64,000 nucleotides of DNA from Actinomadura rubteroloni (lineage in GTDB: Bacteria; Actinomycetota; Actinomycetes; Streptosporangiales; Streptosporangiaceae): assembly GCF_002911665.1 (NCBI RefSeq), contig NZ_MTBP01000004.1:124001-188000 (forward strand), in the 5' to 3' direction. The notes under the pieces were generated by a model that worked only from the letters and a program-made list of their open reading frames with translations, made no database searches and was not told the DNA's origin. Positions 25,393 to 33,812 of the stretch are shown in pieces. How positions within the stretch are numbered: position 1 is the stretch's first letter; each line of letters begins with the position of its first letter. The translations under genes and the position numbers were made by a program.

Positions 25393-26348
25393 CCGATCGG
25401 CTCGGCTTCGGGATGCGTCCCGGGTCCGGCTCCCCGGCGGAGGAGGAGACTCTCCCCGCCGGGGCGCCGCTCCCCCCGGACGCGTCGATCGACCTCGCCA
25501 GGGAGCGCGCCGACTCGCAGGTGGACGACGTCCTGGACGCGCTCGACCGCGAACTCGTCGGGCTCGTCCCGGTCAAGACCCGGATCCGGGAGATCGCGGC
25601 GCTGCTGCTGATCGACCGCGTCCGGGAGCGGTTCGGGATCGACTCGGGCCGTCCCAACCTGCACATGTGCTTCACCGGGAGCCCCGGGACGGGCAAGACG
25701 ACCGTCGCCGTCCGGCTCGCCGAGCTGCTGCACCGGCTCGGGTACGTCCGGCGCGGCCATCTCGTGTCGGTCACGCGCGACGACCTCGTCGGCCAGTACG
25801 TCGGCCACACCGCGCCGAAGACCAAGGAGGTCCTGAAGCGCGCGATGGGCGGCGTCCTGTTCATCGACGAGGCGTACTACCTGTACCGCGCGGAGAACGA
25901 GCGCGACTACGGGCAGGAGGCCATCGAGATCCTGCTCCAGGTGATGGAGAACCAGCGCGACGACCTCGTGGTGGTGCTCGCCGGGTACAAGGACCGGATG
26001 GACTCGTTCTTCTCGTCCAACCCCGGCATGAGCAGCCGCATCGCGCACCACATCGACTTCCCCGACTACGCCGCCGGCGAGCTGGAGGAGATCGGGACCA
26101 TGATGATGGAGCGCGAGGGCTACCGCCTCGACCCGGCCGCCGAACCCGTCTTCCGCGAGTACGTGGAACGGCGGCGCAAGCAGCCGCGGTTCGCCAACGC
26201 CCGGTCGGTGCGCAACGCGATCGAGCGGGCCAGACTCCGGCACGCCAACCGGCTGCTGGACGCGGGCGGGTCCGTCGATCGCGCGGAGCTGACCACGCTG
26301 CGCGCCGACGACTTCCTCGGCAGCCGCGTGTTCGGTCCCGGAAGCTGA
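25389..26348 (+). CDS. cbbX: red-type RuBisCO activase CbbX
   Basis: This 319-residue AAA+ ATPase remodels inhibited RuBisCO by pulling on the large-subunit C-terminus. Walker A GSPGTGKT is at 97-104 and Walker B VLFIDEAYYL near 156. The family-specific NLHMCFTGSPG, YVGHTAPKTKEVLKRAMGG and NPGMSSRIAHHIDFPDY are present. CbbX accompanies only red-type RuBisCO, which agrees with the form IC call. It is the last gene of the cbbLSX operon. Confidence 0.96.
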   Translation: MTDRLGFGMRPGSGSPAEEETLPAGAPLPPDASIDLARERADSQVDDVLDALDRELVGLVPVKTRIREIAALLLIDRVRERFGIDSGRPNLHMCFTGSPGTGKTTVAVRLAELLHRLGYVRRGHLVSVTRDDLVGQYVGHTAPKTKEVLKRAMGGVLFIDEAYYLYRAENERDYGQEAIEILLQVMENQRDDLVVVLAGYKDRMDSFFSSNPGMSSRIAHHIDFPDYAAGELEEIGTMMMEREGYRLDPAAEPVFREYVERRRKQPRFANARSVRNAIERARLRHANRLLDAGGSVDRAELTTLRADDFLGSRVFGPGS

Positions 26349-26422
26349 CCTTCGCGGGGACGGGGAAGAAGCCCGCCATGTCCTAATGTTGAGTTCATTC
26401 GACGTTGGACTTGGGGGGTACG

Positions 26423-27328
26423 GTGCGCAACCCAGAGGACCTGTACGAGCTGGACGGGGACCTGCCCGCGTTGGACGGGCCGGTCCTCCTCCACAGCCTC
26501 GACGGCTTCGTCGACGCGGGGTCCACCGGACAGCTCCTCCGCGAGCACCTGCTCGACGCCCTGGAGCACCGGGTCATCGCCCGGTTCGACGTGGACTCCC
26601 TCATCGACTACCGGGCGCGGCGCCCGACCATGACGTTCGACAAGGACCACTGGTCGGACTACGCCGCGCCCGAACTGGCCGTCCACCTGCTGCGCGACGA
26701 GGTCGGCACCCCGTTCCTGCTGCTGACGGGCCCGGAGCCCGACCGGCTCTGGGAGGGGTTCGTGGCGTCGGTGCGCGACCTCGTCAAGCGGCTCGGGGTG
26801 CGGCTCGTCGTCGGGGTCCACGGGATCCCGATGGGCGTGCCGCACACCCGGCCGGTGGGGATGACGTCGCACGCGACGCGTCCCGACCTCGTCACGCGGG
26901 CGGCGTGGTTCGACCGGATGCAGGTACCGGGCAGCGTCGCGGGGCTGCTGGAGTTCCGGCTGGGGGAGGCGGGGCACGACGCGGTGGGGTACGCCGTCCA
27001 CGTCCCGCACTACCTGGCGCAGGCGTCGTATCCGGCGGCGGCGGTCGCGGGGCTGGAGGCGGTCGTCGGGGCGTCCGGGCTGGTGCTGCCGTCGGACGGG
27101 CTGCGCGACGCCGCCGCCCGCACCGACGCCGAGATCGCCGAGCAGGTGGCGGGCAACGACGAGGTGGAGAAGGTCGTCCGGGCCCTGGAGCAGCAGTACG
27201 ACGCGTTCGCGGGCGCGGCCGAGCGCGAGAGCCTGCTCGCCGACGAGCGGGACATGCCGACCGCCGACGAGATCGCCGCCCAGTTCGAGCGGTTCCTCGC
27301 CGAGCAGGACGGCACGGACTCCGCGTGA
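26423..27328 (+). CDS. PAC2 family (proteasome assembly chaperone-like) protein
   Basis: The 301-residue protein matches the actinobacterial PAC2 family: LHSLDGFVDAGSTGQLLREHLLD, FDVDSLIDYRARRP, then VHGIPMGVPHTRPVGMTSHA and HVPHYLAQASYP. These proteins resemble archaeal/eukaryotic proteasome assembly chaperones, and a link to the actinobacterial proteasome is possible but unproved. GTG 26423 is preferred because a G-rich RBS lies five bases upstream; TTG 26405 is the alternative. It appears monocistronic. Confidence 0.88.
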   Translation: MRNPEDLYELDGDLPALDGPVLLHSLDGFVDAGSTGQLLREHLLDALEHRVIARFDVDSLIDYRARRPTMTFDKDHWSDYAAPELAVHLLRDEVGTPFLLLTGPEPDRLWEGFVASVRDLVKRLGVRLVVGVHGIPMGVPHTRPVGMTSHATRPDLVTRAAWFDRMQVPGSVAGLLEFRLGEAGHDAVGYAVHVPHYLAQASYPAAAVAGLEAVVGASGLVLPSDGLRDAAARTDAEIAEQVAGNDEVEKVVRALEQQYDAFAGAAERESLLADERDMPTADEIAAQFERFLAEQDGTDSA

Positions 27329-27338
27329 ACTGTCAAAA

Positions 27339-27352
27339 GAACACGTCTGTTC
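27339..27352. promoter_or_regulatory. candidate operator/promoter of the SDR operon
   Basis: The inverted repeat GAACA-CGTC-TGTTC sits just upstream of a -10-like TGATAC (27358-27363), which is 11 bases from ATG 27374. The transcript could be nearly leaderless, and a repressor bound here would block the polymerase. A TetR gene lies 3 kb away, but no matching copy of the site was seen there. Confidence 0.45.
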
Positions 27353-27373
27353 GCGTGTGATACGGTCCCGCGC

Positions 27374-28255
27374 ATGATTGCGAACGCGCGCCGCCTCCCC
27401 CCGCTGACCGGGCGCCGGGTCCTCATCACGGGCTCCGCGCGCGGCATCGGCGCCGCGCTCGCCGAGCGCCTGCACGCCCGGGGCGCCCGCGTCGCCCTCG
27501 CCGGGCTCGAACCCGACCTGCTCGCCGCCGTCGCGGCGCGCTGCGGGGACGCGCCCTTCGCCGTGTGCGACATCGCCGACCGCGCCGCCGTGGACGCCGC
27601 CGTCGCCGCGGCCGTCGGCGCCCTCGGCGGCCTGGACGTCGTCGTCGCCAACGCCGGGATCGCCGCGCAACTGCCCGTCCTCGGCGGCGACCCGGCCGTC
27701 TGGGACCAGACCCTGCGCGTCAACGCCACCGGCACCTACAACACGCTGCGCGCCGCCGGGCCGCACGTCGCGCACCCGCGCGGGTACGCGCTCGCGGTCG
27801 CGTCGGCCGCCGCCGCCGTCCAGCTCCCGCTCCTCGGCGCCTACAGCGCGTCCAAGGCCGCCGTCGAGGCGCTCGGCAACACGCTGCGCGCCGAGCTGCG
27901 GCCGTCGGGCGCCCGCGTCGGCGTCGCCTACTTCGCCGAACTCGACACCGACATGACCAGCCGGGGGTTCGGCACCGAGGCCGCCGCCGCGCTCATCGGC
28001 GGTCGGCGGTCGGCGTCCGGGCTGGCGGGCGTCACTCCGCTGGACGTCGGCATCGACGCCCTCGAACGCGGCATCGCCCGGCGCGCCCGCCGCGTCGTCG
28101 CGCCCTGGTGGGTCGCCGGGGCGCTGCCGCTGCGGATGGTCGCGCAGCCGTTCCTGGACCGGATCGTCCAGCGCGACCTGGACCGCGCGCTGGAGATCGC
28201 GCGCGGCGAGCACGCCCCGCTCACCACGCCGCAGCCGCCCGGGGACGTCGCGTGA
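27374..28255 (+). CDS. short-chain dehydrogenase/reductase
   Basis: This 293-residue SDR has the cofactor motif ITGSARGIGAAL, NAGIA in the NNAG position, and the catalytic Tyr-x-x-x-Lys in YSASKAA (with Ser upstream in VASAAAAVQ). The C-terminal extension (RRVVAPWWVAGALPLRMVAQPFLDRIVQRDL) is like that of SDRs acting on bulky hydrophobic substrates in mycolata. Its stop overlaps the next gene's GTG by four bases, so the two form an operon. Confidence 0.92.
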   Translation: MIANARRLPPLTGRRVLITGSARGIGAALAERLHARGARVALAGLEPDLLAAVAARCGDAPFAVCDIADRAAVDAAVAAAVGALGGLDVVVANAGIAAQLPVLGGDPAVWDQTLRVNATGTYNTLRAAGPHVAHPRGYALAVASAAAAVQLPLLGAYSASKAAVEALGNTLRAELRPSGARVGVAYFAELDTDMTSRGFGTEAAAALIGGRRSASGLAGVTPLDVGIDALERGIARRARRVVAPWWVAGALPLRMVAQPFLDRIVQRDLDRALEIARGEHAPLTTPQPPGDVA

Positions 28256-28806
28256 CACCGCGCGTCCGGCCCGGCCGGCTCGCCGAGATCGGCCCGTTCA
28301 CCTGGCTGTTCGCGCGCCTGTCCGGCCGCGTCGCCGGGACGGGGCCGCTCAACCTGTTCCTCACGCTCGGGCGCCGTCCCCGGATGTTCCACACCTGGCT
28401 GCTGTTCGCGGGGTCGCTGATGCCCGGCGGCGTGCTGCCGCGCCGGGAGAGCGAACTGGTGATCCTGCGCGTCGCGCACCTGCGGTCGTGCCGGTACGAG
28501 TTCGACCACCACGTCCGGCTCGCCCGCCGCGCCGGGGTCCGTGCCGCCGACGTGGAGCGGCTGGTCGCCGGGCCGTCCGCGCCGGGCTGGACGGAGCGCG
28601 AGCGGGCCGTCCTCGCCGCCGTGGACGACCTGCACGCTTCCCGCGACCTCTCCGACGCGACGTGGGCCGCGCTGCGGCGGCACCTCACCGAGCCCGAGTG
28701 CGTCGAGTTGTGCATGCTCGCCGGCCACTACGAGATGCTGGCGACCGTTATCGGCGCCCTGCGCATCGAACCGGACGCCCCGCGCGGTCAGGTCCGGCGG
28801 GCGTAG
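28252..28806 (+). CDS. carboxymuconolactone decarboxylase-like (AhpD-fold) protein
   Basis: The 184-residue protein has the family helix pattern LPRRESELVILRVAHLRSCRYEFDHHVRLARRAGV. In the CxxC position of true AhpD there is a single Cys, so a disulfide reductase role is unlikely. The second half (TEPECVELCMLAGHYEMLATVI) repeats the helical motif. It is translationally coupled to the SDR gene upstream. Its 3' end overlaps the opposing WYL gene by 19 bases. Confidence 0.85.
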   Translation: MTPRVRPGRLAEIGPFTWLFARLSGRVAGTGPLNLFLTLGRRPRMFHTWLLFAGSLMPGGVLPRRESELVILRVAHLRSCRYEFDHHVRLARRAGVRAADVERLVAGPSAPGWTERERAVLAAVDDLHASRDLSDATWAALRRHLTEPECVELCMLAGHYEMLATVIGALRIEPDAPRGQVRRA

Positions 28807-29735
28807 GACGCCAGGCGTTCGGCTCGCGCCGCGACGACGTCGCGCAGTTCGCCGGGGCGCTCGATGACGAACGGGCGGTCGAGTGCGGCGAGCACCTGCG
28901 GCAGCCAGTCGAGTCGTTCCGCCCGCAGTTCGACCGTCCGCCAGCCTTCGTCCTTCGCGGGGCTCAACCGCGCGACGGTCGGGGGCAGGTGGGCGCGGAT
29001 CTGCTCGTCCGTCCCGTGGATTCTTATGGTCACTTCGTGCCGGTACTCGGCCGTGGCGAACGCTTCCACCAAACGTTGCGCCGGGCCGGGGCCTGCGGGC
29101 TTCTCGAATGAGCCGGGCCGGGTTCTCGCGTCCGTGATGCGGTCCAGCCGGAAGGTCCTGTTCTCGCCGGTGACGTACCAGCGGCCCCCGTGGGCGACGA
29201 TTCCGTACGCGTGCAGGGTGCGTTCGGTGCGCCTTCCTTCGCGGTCGGTATAGCGGATCGCCACCGGCCTTCGGTGGCGCACCGCGTCGGCGAGGGTGAG
29301 CAGGATTTCGGCGTCCGGGATGTCGAATGTTCCGGGGCGGCCGGTGAATTCGAGCGATTCCACAAGGGCGTCGAGCCTGCGGGCGATGTGCTTCGGCAGC
29401 ACGCGCCGGATTTTCGCCGCCGCCGTCTCGTTCGCGGTGCGCTGGGCGGTCGTCAGATCCGCGCGGCGGCCGGCGATCAGGCCGAGCAGGACGGCCAGCG
29501 CCTCGTCGTCGCCGAACATGAGCGGGGGCAGGCGGTAGCCGGGGGCGAGGCGGTACCCGCCGTATCGGCCGCGCACCGATTCCACGGGGACGTCCAGGTC
29601 GACGAGCTGGTCCACGTAGCGCCGGACGGTGCGCCCTTCGACGCCGAGCCGGTCGGCGAGTTCGGCGATCGTCCGGGTGCCGCCCGATTGCAGCAGTTCC
29701 AGCAGGGTGAGGACGCGGCCGGTGGGTCGGGACAT
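28788..29735 (-). CDS. WYL-domain transcriptional regulator
   Basis: The 315-residue regulator has an N-terminal HTH (GRVLTLLELLQSGGTRTIAELADRLGVEGRTVRRYVDQL), the linker GYRLAPGYRLPPLMF, a WYL domain (HAYGIVAHGGRWYVTGENRTFRLDRI) and a WCX C-terminus. It is divergent from a VOC gene, with a perfect palindrome in the 86-base gap. The likely role is local control of that VOC gene and of itself. Confidence 0.93.
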   Translation of the reverse strand: MSRPTGRVLTLLELLQSGGTRTIAELADRLGVEGRTVRRYVDQLVDLDVPVESVRGRYGGYRLAPGYRLPPLMFGDDEALAVLLGLIAGRRADLTTAQRTANETAAAKIRRVLPKHIARRLDALVESLEFTGRPGTFDIPDAEILLTLADAVRHRRPVAIRYTDREGRRTERTLHAYGIVAHGGRWYVTGENRTFRLDRITDARTRPGSFEKPAGPGPAQRLVEAFATAEYRHEVTIRIHGTDEQIRAHLPPTVARLSPAKDEGWRTVELRAERLDWLPQVLAALDRPFVIERPGELRDVVAARAERLASYARRT

Positions 29736-29754
29736 ATTTACCAGGCTACGTCCG

Positions 29755-29779
29755 ATAGTGGACCGGTTCTGTCCACTAT
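29755..29779. promoter_or_regulatory. palindromic operator between WYL regulator and VOC gene
   Basis: Perfect inverted repeat ATAGTGGAC-N7-GTCCACTAT, 9-7-9 bp, midway between two divergent genes. The two half-sites are centred about 16 bases apart. It is the obvious candidate binding site of the WYL regulator at 28788-29735. Confidence 0.7.
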
Positions 29780-29821
29780 TCGTTCTAGCGTTCCCCCTAT
29801 CCGAACCTTGGGAGGAACAGC

Positions 29822-30235
29822 ATGGACTTCGTTTCGATCCGCATCATCACCGAGGACGTCGCGCGTCTCGTCGCGTTCTACGAAAAGGTCACCGGCGTGC
29901 AGGCGGACTGGTCCACCGAGGACTTCGCTGAGCTGACGACGTCCGGTGCCACGCTGGCGATCGCCAGCACGCGGACCGTCCCGCTGTTCGCGCCGGGCTC
30001 GGCCCGTCCGGCCGACAACCACAGTGTCATCACCGAATTCCTGGTGGACGACGTGGACCGCGTCTTCCAGAACCTGACCGGCTTCGTCACTGACGTCGTC
30101 GCCGAACCCACGACGATGCCGTGGGGCAACCGGTCGCTGCTGTTCCGCGATCCCGACGGCAACCTCGTCAACTTCTTCACGCCCGTCACCCCGGCGGCCG
30201 TCGAGAAGTTCGCTAGAGCACGCCGCACTCGCTGA
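29822..30235 (+). CDS. VOC family protein
   Basis: This 137-residue single VOC domain begins MDFVSIRIITEDVARLVAFYEKVTGV and ends with SLLFRDPDGNLVNFFTPV, the classic glyoxalase/dioxygenase fold ending. A GGGAGGAACAGC RBS precedes the ATG. It is divergent from a WYL regulator. It probably binds or modifies a small toxic or aromatic compound; nothing more specific is visible. It overlaps the converging TetR gene by 23 bases. Confidence 0.85.
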   Translation: MDFVSIRIITEDVARLVAFYEKVTGVQADWSTEDFAELTTSGATLAIASTRTVPLFAPGSARPADNHSVITEFLVDDVDRVFQNLTGFVTDVVAEPTTMPWGNRSLLFRDPDGNLVNFFTPVTPAAVEKFARARRTR

Positions 30236-30839
30236 GCCTGCGGACGTGCCGCGTCATGTCCGCCGCGAGCTGACGCAGCCCCTCGGGGTCGTCGTCCAGC
30301 AGCGGCCCGACCACCATCGACGCGACGGCCGCCGCGATCGTCCGGCACGCGAACCGCGCGTCCTCGGACCCGGAGTCGAACAGCCCCGCGATGCGGTCGG
30401 CCAGCCGGTACTGGAACTGGAGCCGCCGGGTGATCGCCTCCGGCCCCGCCGCGTGCGCCTCCACCAGGAATAGCCGCGCGTAGCCGGGCTCGCTCGCCAG
30501 CGACGTCACGTAGGCGTCGATCGCGCGCTCGAACCGTTCGAGCGGCGTGCCGGCGCCCTCCACGGCCTCGTTCAGGCGCGCCTCCAGCAGCTCGGTCGCC
30601 GCGTCGAACGTCGCCATGAAGCAGTCGAGCTTGGACGAGAAGAGCTGGTAGAACGTCTGGCGCGACACGCCGGCGAGCTTCAGGACGTCCCCGACCGACG
30701 TGGCCGCGAACCCCTGCCGGCTCATCGCCTGCGCCATCGCCAGGAACAGCCGGGCGCGCTGCGTCCGCGCGACCTCGTCGGGGGGCAGCGCGTGGCGCCC
30801 GCGGGGCAGGCGTCGATGTGTGGGGACGGTCACGCCCAC
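30213..30839 (-). CDS. TetR-family transcriptional regulator
   Basis: The 208-residue protein has a TetR HTH (LFLAMAQAMSRQGFAATSVGDVLKLAGVSRQTFYQLFSSK) and a helical ligand domain (RFERAIDAYVTSLASEPGYARLFLVEAHAAGPEA). It probably represses a local gene in the absence of a small-molecule ligand. Candidate targets are itself and the divergent DHFR-like gene. An ACTTTAGAACAAG stretch lies just upstream of its start. Confidence 0.9.
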   Translation of the reverse strand: MGVTVPTHRRLPRGRHALPPDEVARTQRARLFLAMAQAMSRQGFAATSVGDVLKLAGVSRQTFYQLFSSKLDCFMATFDAATELLEARLNEAVEGAGTPLERFERAIDAYVTSLASEPGYARLFLVEAHAAGPEAITRRLQFQYRLADRIAGLFDSGSEDARFACRTIAAAVASMVVGPLLDDDPEGLRQLAADMTRHVRRLSECGVL

Positions 30840-30957
30840 ACTTTAGAACAAGCCTTCCCTTGCGCAGTCCCCGGCGGGCGTCCGGTTCTGTCGTACCCGG
30901 TCGCCATAGTGGGCGGGGCCGGAAGGACCGGCGTGCAGGCCGTCAGGAGTTGTCATC

Positions 30958-31506
30958 ATGGGACAGATCGTCGCGAACTTCTTCATTTCGCTGGACGGCG
31001 TCGTGGAGCGCCCCGACCAGTGGCACTTCCCCTACTTCAACGACGAGATGGGGGAGACGATCGGCGCGGGCATGAAGACCTACGACGCCTTCCTCATGGG
31101 CCGCACGATGTACGACGAGTGGTCGCAGTACTGGCCGCAGCAGAGCGCGGACGAGCCGTTCGCCACGTTCATCAACGAGATCCCGAAGTACGTGGTCTCC
31201 AACAGCCTCACCGAGGCGACCTGGTCGAACACGACCATCATCCCCGGTGCCACCGCCGCCGAGGAGCTCCGCGCCCTGAAGTCGTCCCTGCCCCGCGACA
31301 TCGGCATGTCCGGCAGCACGACCCTCGTCCGCTGGCTCCTCGCCGAAAAGCTGCTGGACCGCCTGGAACTCCTGATCCACCCCATCGTGGTGGGCCACGG
31401 AGAACGCCTCTTCACCGACGGCGAGACCTACCCGCTGACCCTGACGCAGCAGAAGACCCTCAAGACGGGCGTCCTGCACACGACCTACACCCCGGCCGCC
31501 GCCTGA
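30958..31506 (+). CDS. dihydrofolate reductase-fold (RibD C-terminal-like) protein
   Basis: The 182-residue protein matches the YyaP/RibD-C group: NFFISLDGVVERPDQWHFPYF, YDAFLMGRTMYDEW, FATFINEIPKYVVSNSL and MSGSTTLVRWLLAEKLLDRLELLIHPIVVGHGERLF. It likely uses NADPH, but true folate reductase residues are not convincing. It stands divergent from a TetR gene. Such proteins are widespread in actinomycetes, with unknown substrates. Confidence 0.88.
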   Translation: MGQIVANFFISLDGVVERPDQWHFPYFNDEMGETIGAGMKTYDAFLMGRTMYDEWSQYWPQQSADEPFATFINEIPKYVVSNSLTEATWSNTTIIPGATAAEELRALKSSLPRDIGMSGSTTLVRWLLAEKLLDRLELLIHPIVVGHGERLFTDGETYPLTLTQQKTLKTGVLHTTYTPAAA

Positions 31507-31562
31507 CGCCGACAACCGAGTACAGCCAACGGCCCCGAAGACGGTATCGTCTTTGCGGTCAA

Positions 31563-31635
31563 GGGGCTGTGGCGCAGTTGGTAGCGCGGCGAGCTTACAC
31601 CTCGTAGGTCGTCGGTTCGAGTCCGGCCAGCCCCA
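31563..31635 (+). tRNA. tRNA-Val (anticodon TAC)
   Basis: The cloverleaf is complete: acceptor GGGGCTG / CAGCCCC, D-arm GCGC...GCGC, anticodon stem GCGAG / CTCGT around loop CTTACAC (anticodon TAC), T-arm GTCGG-TTCGAGT-CCGGC, discriminator A. CCA is not encoded. A TATCGT -10-like element lies about 15 bases upstream. Confidence 0.95.
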
Positions 31636-31730
31636 CCTTGGTGGGCTTACTAGAACACTGGGCCACTGCGGTAGCGCCCAAGATCACTTCCAGCCCACGT
31701 CGCGGGCCACCTCGACTGGAGGCGGCCAGG

Positions 31731-33059
31731 TCACGAGGCTGCCGTGGCGAGGATGGCGTCCCGGGAAGCGACGACCTGCTCGTGCAGCTGTGCCGCGTCG
31801 ACACCGACCAGCCGGCCACCGGACTTGCGGATCACGCCCGCGACCAGCACGGTCTCGATGTTGCGCGGGTCGGCGCCCAGCACGAGCGTGCCCACGGCGT
31901 CGTTGAGCGGCATGGTGTTGACGTCGGTGGCGTTGACGACCAGCAGGTCCGCCTGCTTGCCGGGCGTGAGCGAGCCGGTGATCGAGTCCAGCCCATTGGT
32001 GCGCGCGCCCTGCAGGGTGGCGAAATCGAGCACGTCGCGGGTGGTGATCCGGTTCGGAATGGCGTCGGTGCCGTATGCGCGGTTGACCGCCCGCATTCGC
32101 TGGATCGCGTGCAGCGCCCGCATCTGGGTGAACATGTCGCTGGCCAGCGCCACCTCCACGTCGATGCTGAGCCCCGGACGGACCCCGGCCGCCAGCGCCT
32201 CGTCGATGGCCGGGATCGCGGTCTCCAGGCCGATCTGGGCGTCGGAGGTCGGCGCGAGCGAGACGGTCGTGCCGGTGTCGCCGATCGCCCGCCACGCCTC
32301 CACCGTCAGCCCGGTGGCGTGGATCAGCGTGACGTGCGGGCCGAGCAACCCGTCCTTTGCCCAGTCCAAGATTGCCGCGGACGACGACATACCGAACACC
32401 GCGTCCACGCTGACGCCGATACCCAGCTCCCGGGCGAACGCCGCGAGCCGCGGCGCGTACGCATGCAGTGGCCCGGCGATCTCGCTGGTCGCGAGTGTGG
32501 CCAGCCGAACTGTGACCAGTCCGGAGGAGTGCGCCGCGTGCAGTCGCTGCACGTCCTGCGGCCATTGCTGGTCCCAGTCGCCGAAGTGCGGCGCCATCGA
32601 GGCGTGCACGCCTCGGATTCCGGTGTCCACCAGTGCCTGGATCGCGGCGTCGGAGTGGGCGGCGCTGCGCGAGTTGTGCGAGAAGTCGAGCATCGTGGTG
32701 ATGCCGGCGTCCAGCGCCGAGAGGGCCGCGAGGCGGGTCCCGACGTAGACGTCATGTGCCCTGTAGGCGGGCGCGATGCGGGCGAGGGTGCTCGTGACGT
32801 AGGCGCCGAGGTCGGTCACGTCGGGGATGCTGCGTCGCAACTGTGCCTGCCACGCGTGCCGGTGCGTGTCGACGAAGCCAGGGCTCACGATCCGGCCGGT
32901 GGTGTCGACGATTTCGGCGCCGCGGGCCTGGGGGTGGTCGCGCAGATCGGGCCCGACAGCCACGATGTGCTCGCCGCTGACCAGCACGTCACCCCGTGCC
33001 AGGTCGCCCAGCTCCGGGTCCATGGTGACGACGGAGCCGCCGGTGAACAGGATGTTCAT
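31731..33059 (-). CDS. amidohydrolase (TRZ/ATZ-like metal-dependent deaminase/hydrolase)
   Basis: This 442-residue TIM-barrel hydrolase starts MNILFTGGSVVTMDPE and has the metal motif GFVDTHRHAWQ (His66, His68). LDFSHNSRSAAHSD, VTLIHATGLT and SLAPTSDAQIG supply later metal and substrate positions. The C-terminal composite domain ends GSLTPGKQADLLVVNA. Family members deaminate or dechlorinate heterocycles or hydrolyse amides. The start overlaps the stop of the Atu4866 gene (ATGA), so they form an operon. Third-position GC is lower than in the flanking core genes, consistent with acquisition. Confidence 0.9.
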   Translation of the reverse strand: MNILFTGGSVVTMDPELGDLARGDVLVSGEHIVAVGPDLRDHPQARGAEIVDTTGRIVSPGFVDTHRHAWQAQLRRSIPDVTDLGAYVTSTLARIAPAYRAHDVYVGTRLAALSALDAGITTMLDFSHNSRSAAHSDAAIQALVDTGIRGVHASMAPHFGDWDQQWPQDVQRLHAAHSSGLVTVRLATLATSEIAGPLHAYAPRLAAFARELGIGVSVDAVFGMSSSAAILDWAKDGLLGPHVTLIHATGLTVEAWRAIGDTGTTVSLAPTSDAQIGLETAIPAIDEALAAGVRPGLSIDVEVALASDMFTQMRALHAIQRMRAVNRAYGTDAIPNRITTRDVLDFATLQGARTNGLDSITGSLTPGKQADLLVVNATDVNTMPLNDAVGTLVLGADPRNIETVLVAGVIRKSGGRLVGVDAAQLHEQVVASRDAILATAAS

Positions 33060-33712
33060 GATCGCTCCTGGGGTGCTCGGTGAAGGATGTAGCCGGCGTG
33101 GTGCAGCACGCCGTCGAGGAACTCGCCGTACGCCCAGAACCCCAGATCGTCGAGGTAGACGATGCGATTCCCGTCGATCCAGAAGCTGCCCTGGTAAGCG
33201 TGCGGGCGACCGCCGCGGGTCTCGTCGTAGCGGCCGTCGGGGGTGAGTTCCTGGTACAGGAAGCCGGACTCGTCGATCCACATCCCGACATACGGGCTGT
33301 GGGCCGGGCGCCGCCGGGCAACCGGGACAGCCGGCGAGGACGTGGTCGCCCGTGAGATCCCGTCGACCACTACCAGGACCGCGTGCTCCGGGCGCCAGAT
33401 GACGTACTCCCAGGCGTTGCGGCCGTGGGTGTCGATCACTGCGAAGGTGGCCGGGCTTCCTGGCGCAAGGGTGCTGAGTCCGGCGATCGGGACGATGCTC
33501 AGGCCGCTGCAGTCGACCACGGTCGCGCCGTCGTCCCCGGCCGCGGTGTGCAAGCCGGGCCCGACGCCGGCGATCTTGTCGCCGGCCAGCAACAGGTCGG
33601 CGGTCTCGATGTCTCCGATGACGGGGTCCAGCGTGTGGATCGTCGCGTTGACGAACAGTAGCGGTCCAGCTGCGTCGTTCAGCGCGGCTCTGTCGATCTT
33701 CGGTGCGGCCAT
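33056..33712 (-). CDS. composite protein: barrel-less amidohydrolase shell plus Atu4866 domain
   Basis: The 218-residue protein begins like an amidohydrolase beta-sandwich (LLFVNATIHTLDPVIGDIETADLLLAGDKIAGVGPGL, then VVDCSGLSIVPIAG) but jumps straight to its C-terminal shell piece (LAPGSPATFAVIDTHGRNAWEYVIWR). The whole metal-binding barrel is missing. The second half (about 140-215: YVGMWIDESGFLYQEL ... GRYDETRGGRPHAYQGSFW ... LDDLGFWAYGEF) is an Atu4866 domain. ATG 33712 starts with MAAPKIDR; the upstream in-frame start is less likely. It is translationally coupled to the true amidohydrolase. No catalytic activity is expected from the shell; a binding role is possible. Confidence 0.75.
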   Translation of the reverse strand: MAAPKIDRAALNDAAGPLLFVNATIHTLDPVIGDIETADLLLAGDKIAGVGPGLHTAAGDDGATVVDCSGLSIVPIAGLSTLAPGSPATFAVIDTHGRNAWEYVIWRPEHAVLVVVDGISRATTSSPAVPVARRRPAHSPYVGMWIDESGFLYQELTPDGRYDETRGGRPHAYQGSFWIDGNRIVYLDDLGFWAYGEFLDGVLHHAGYILHRAPQERS

Positions 33713-33812
33713 GCACTCACCATCGGCGCTGGGACCGGCCGCAACCAGTGCGGGGTTTTCCGGGGTGCGGCGCACCCTGGCTACCGGCGGTACTGGAATT
33801 TATCCTGGTCAC

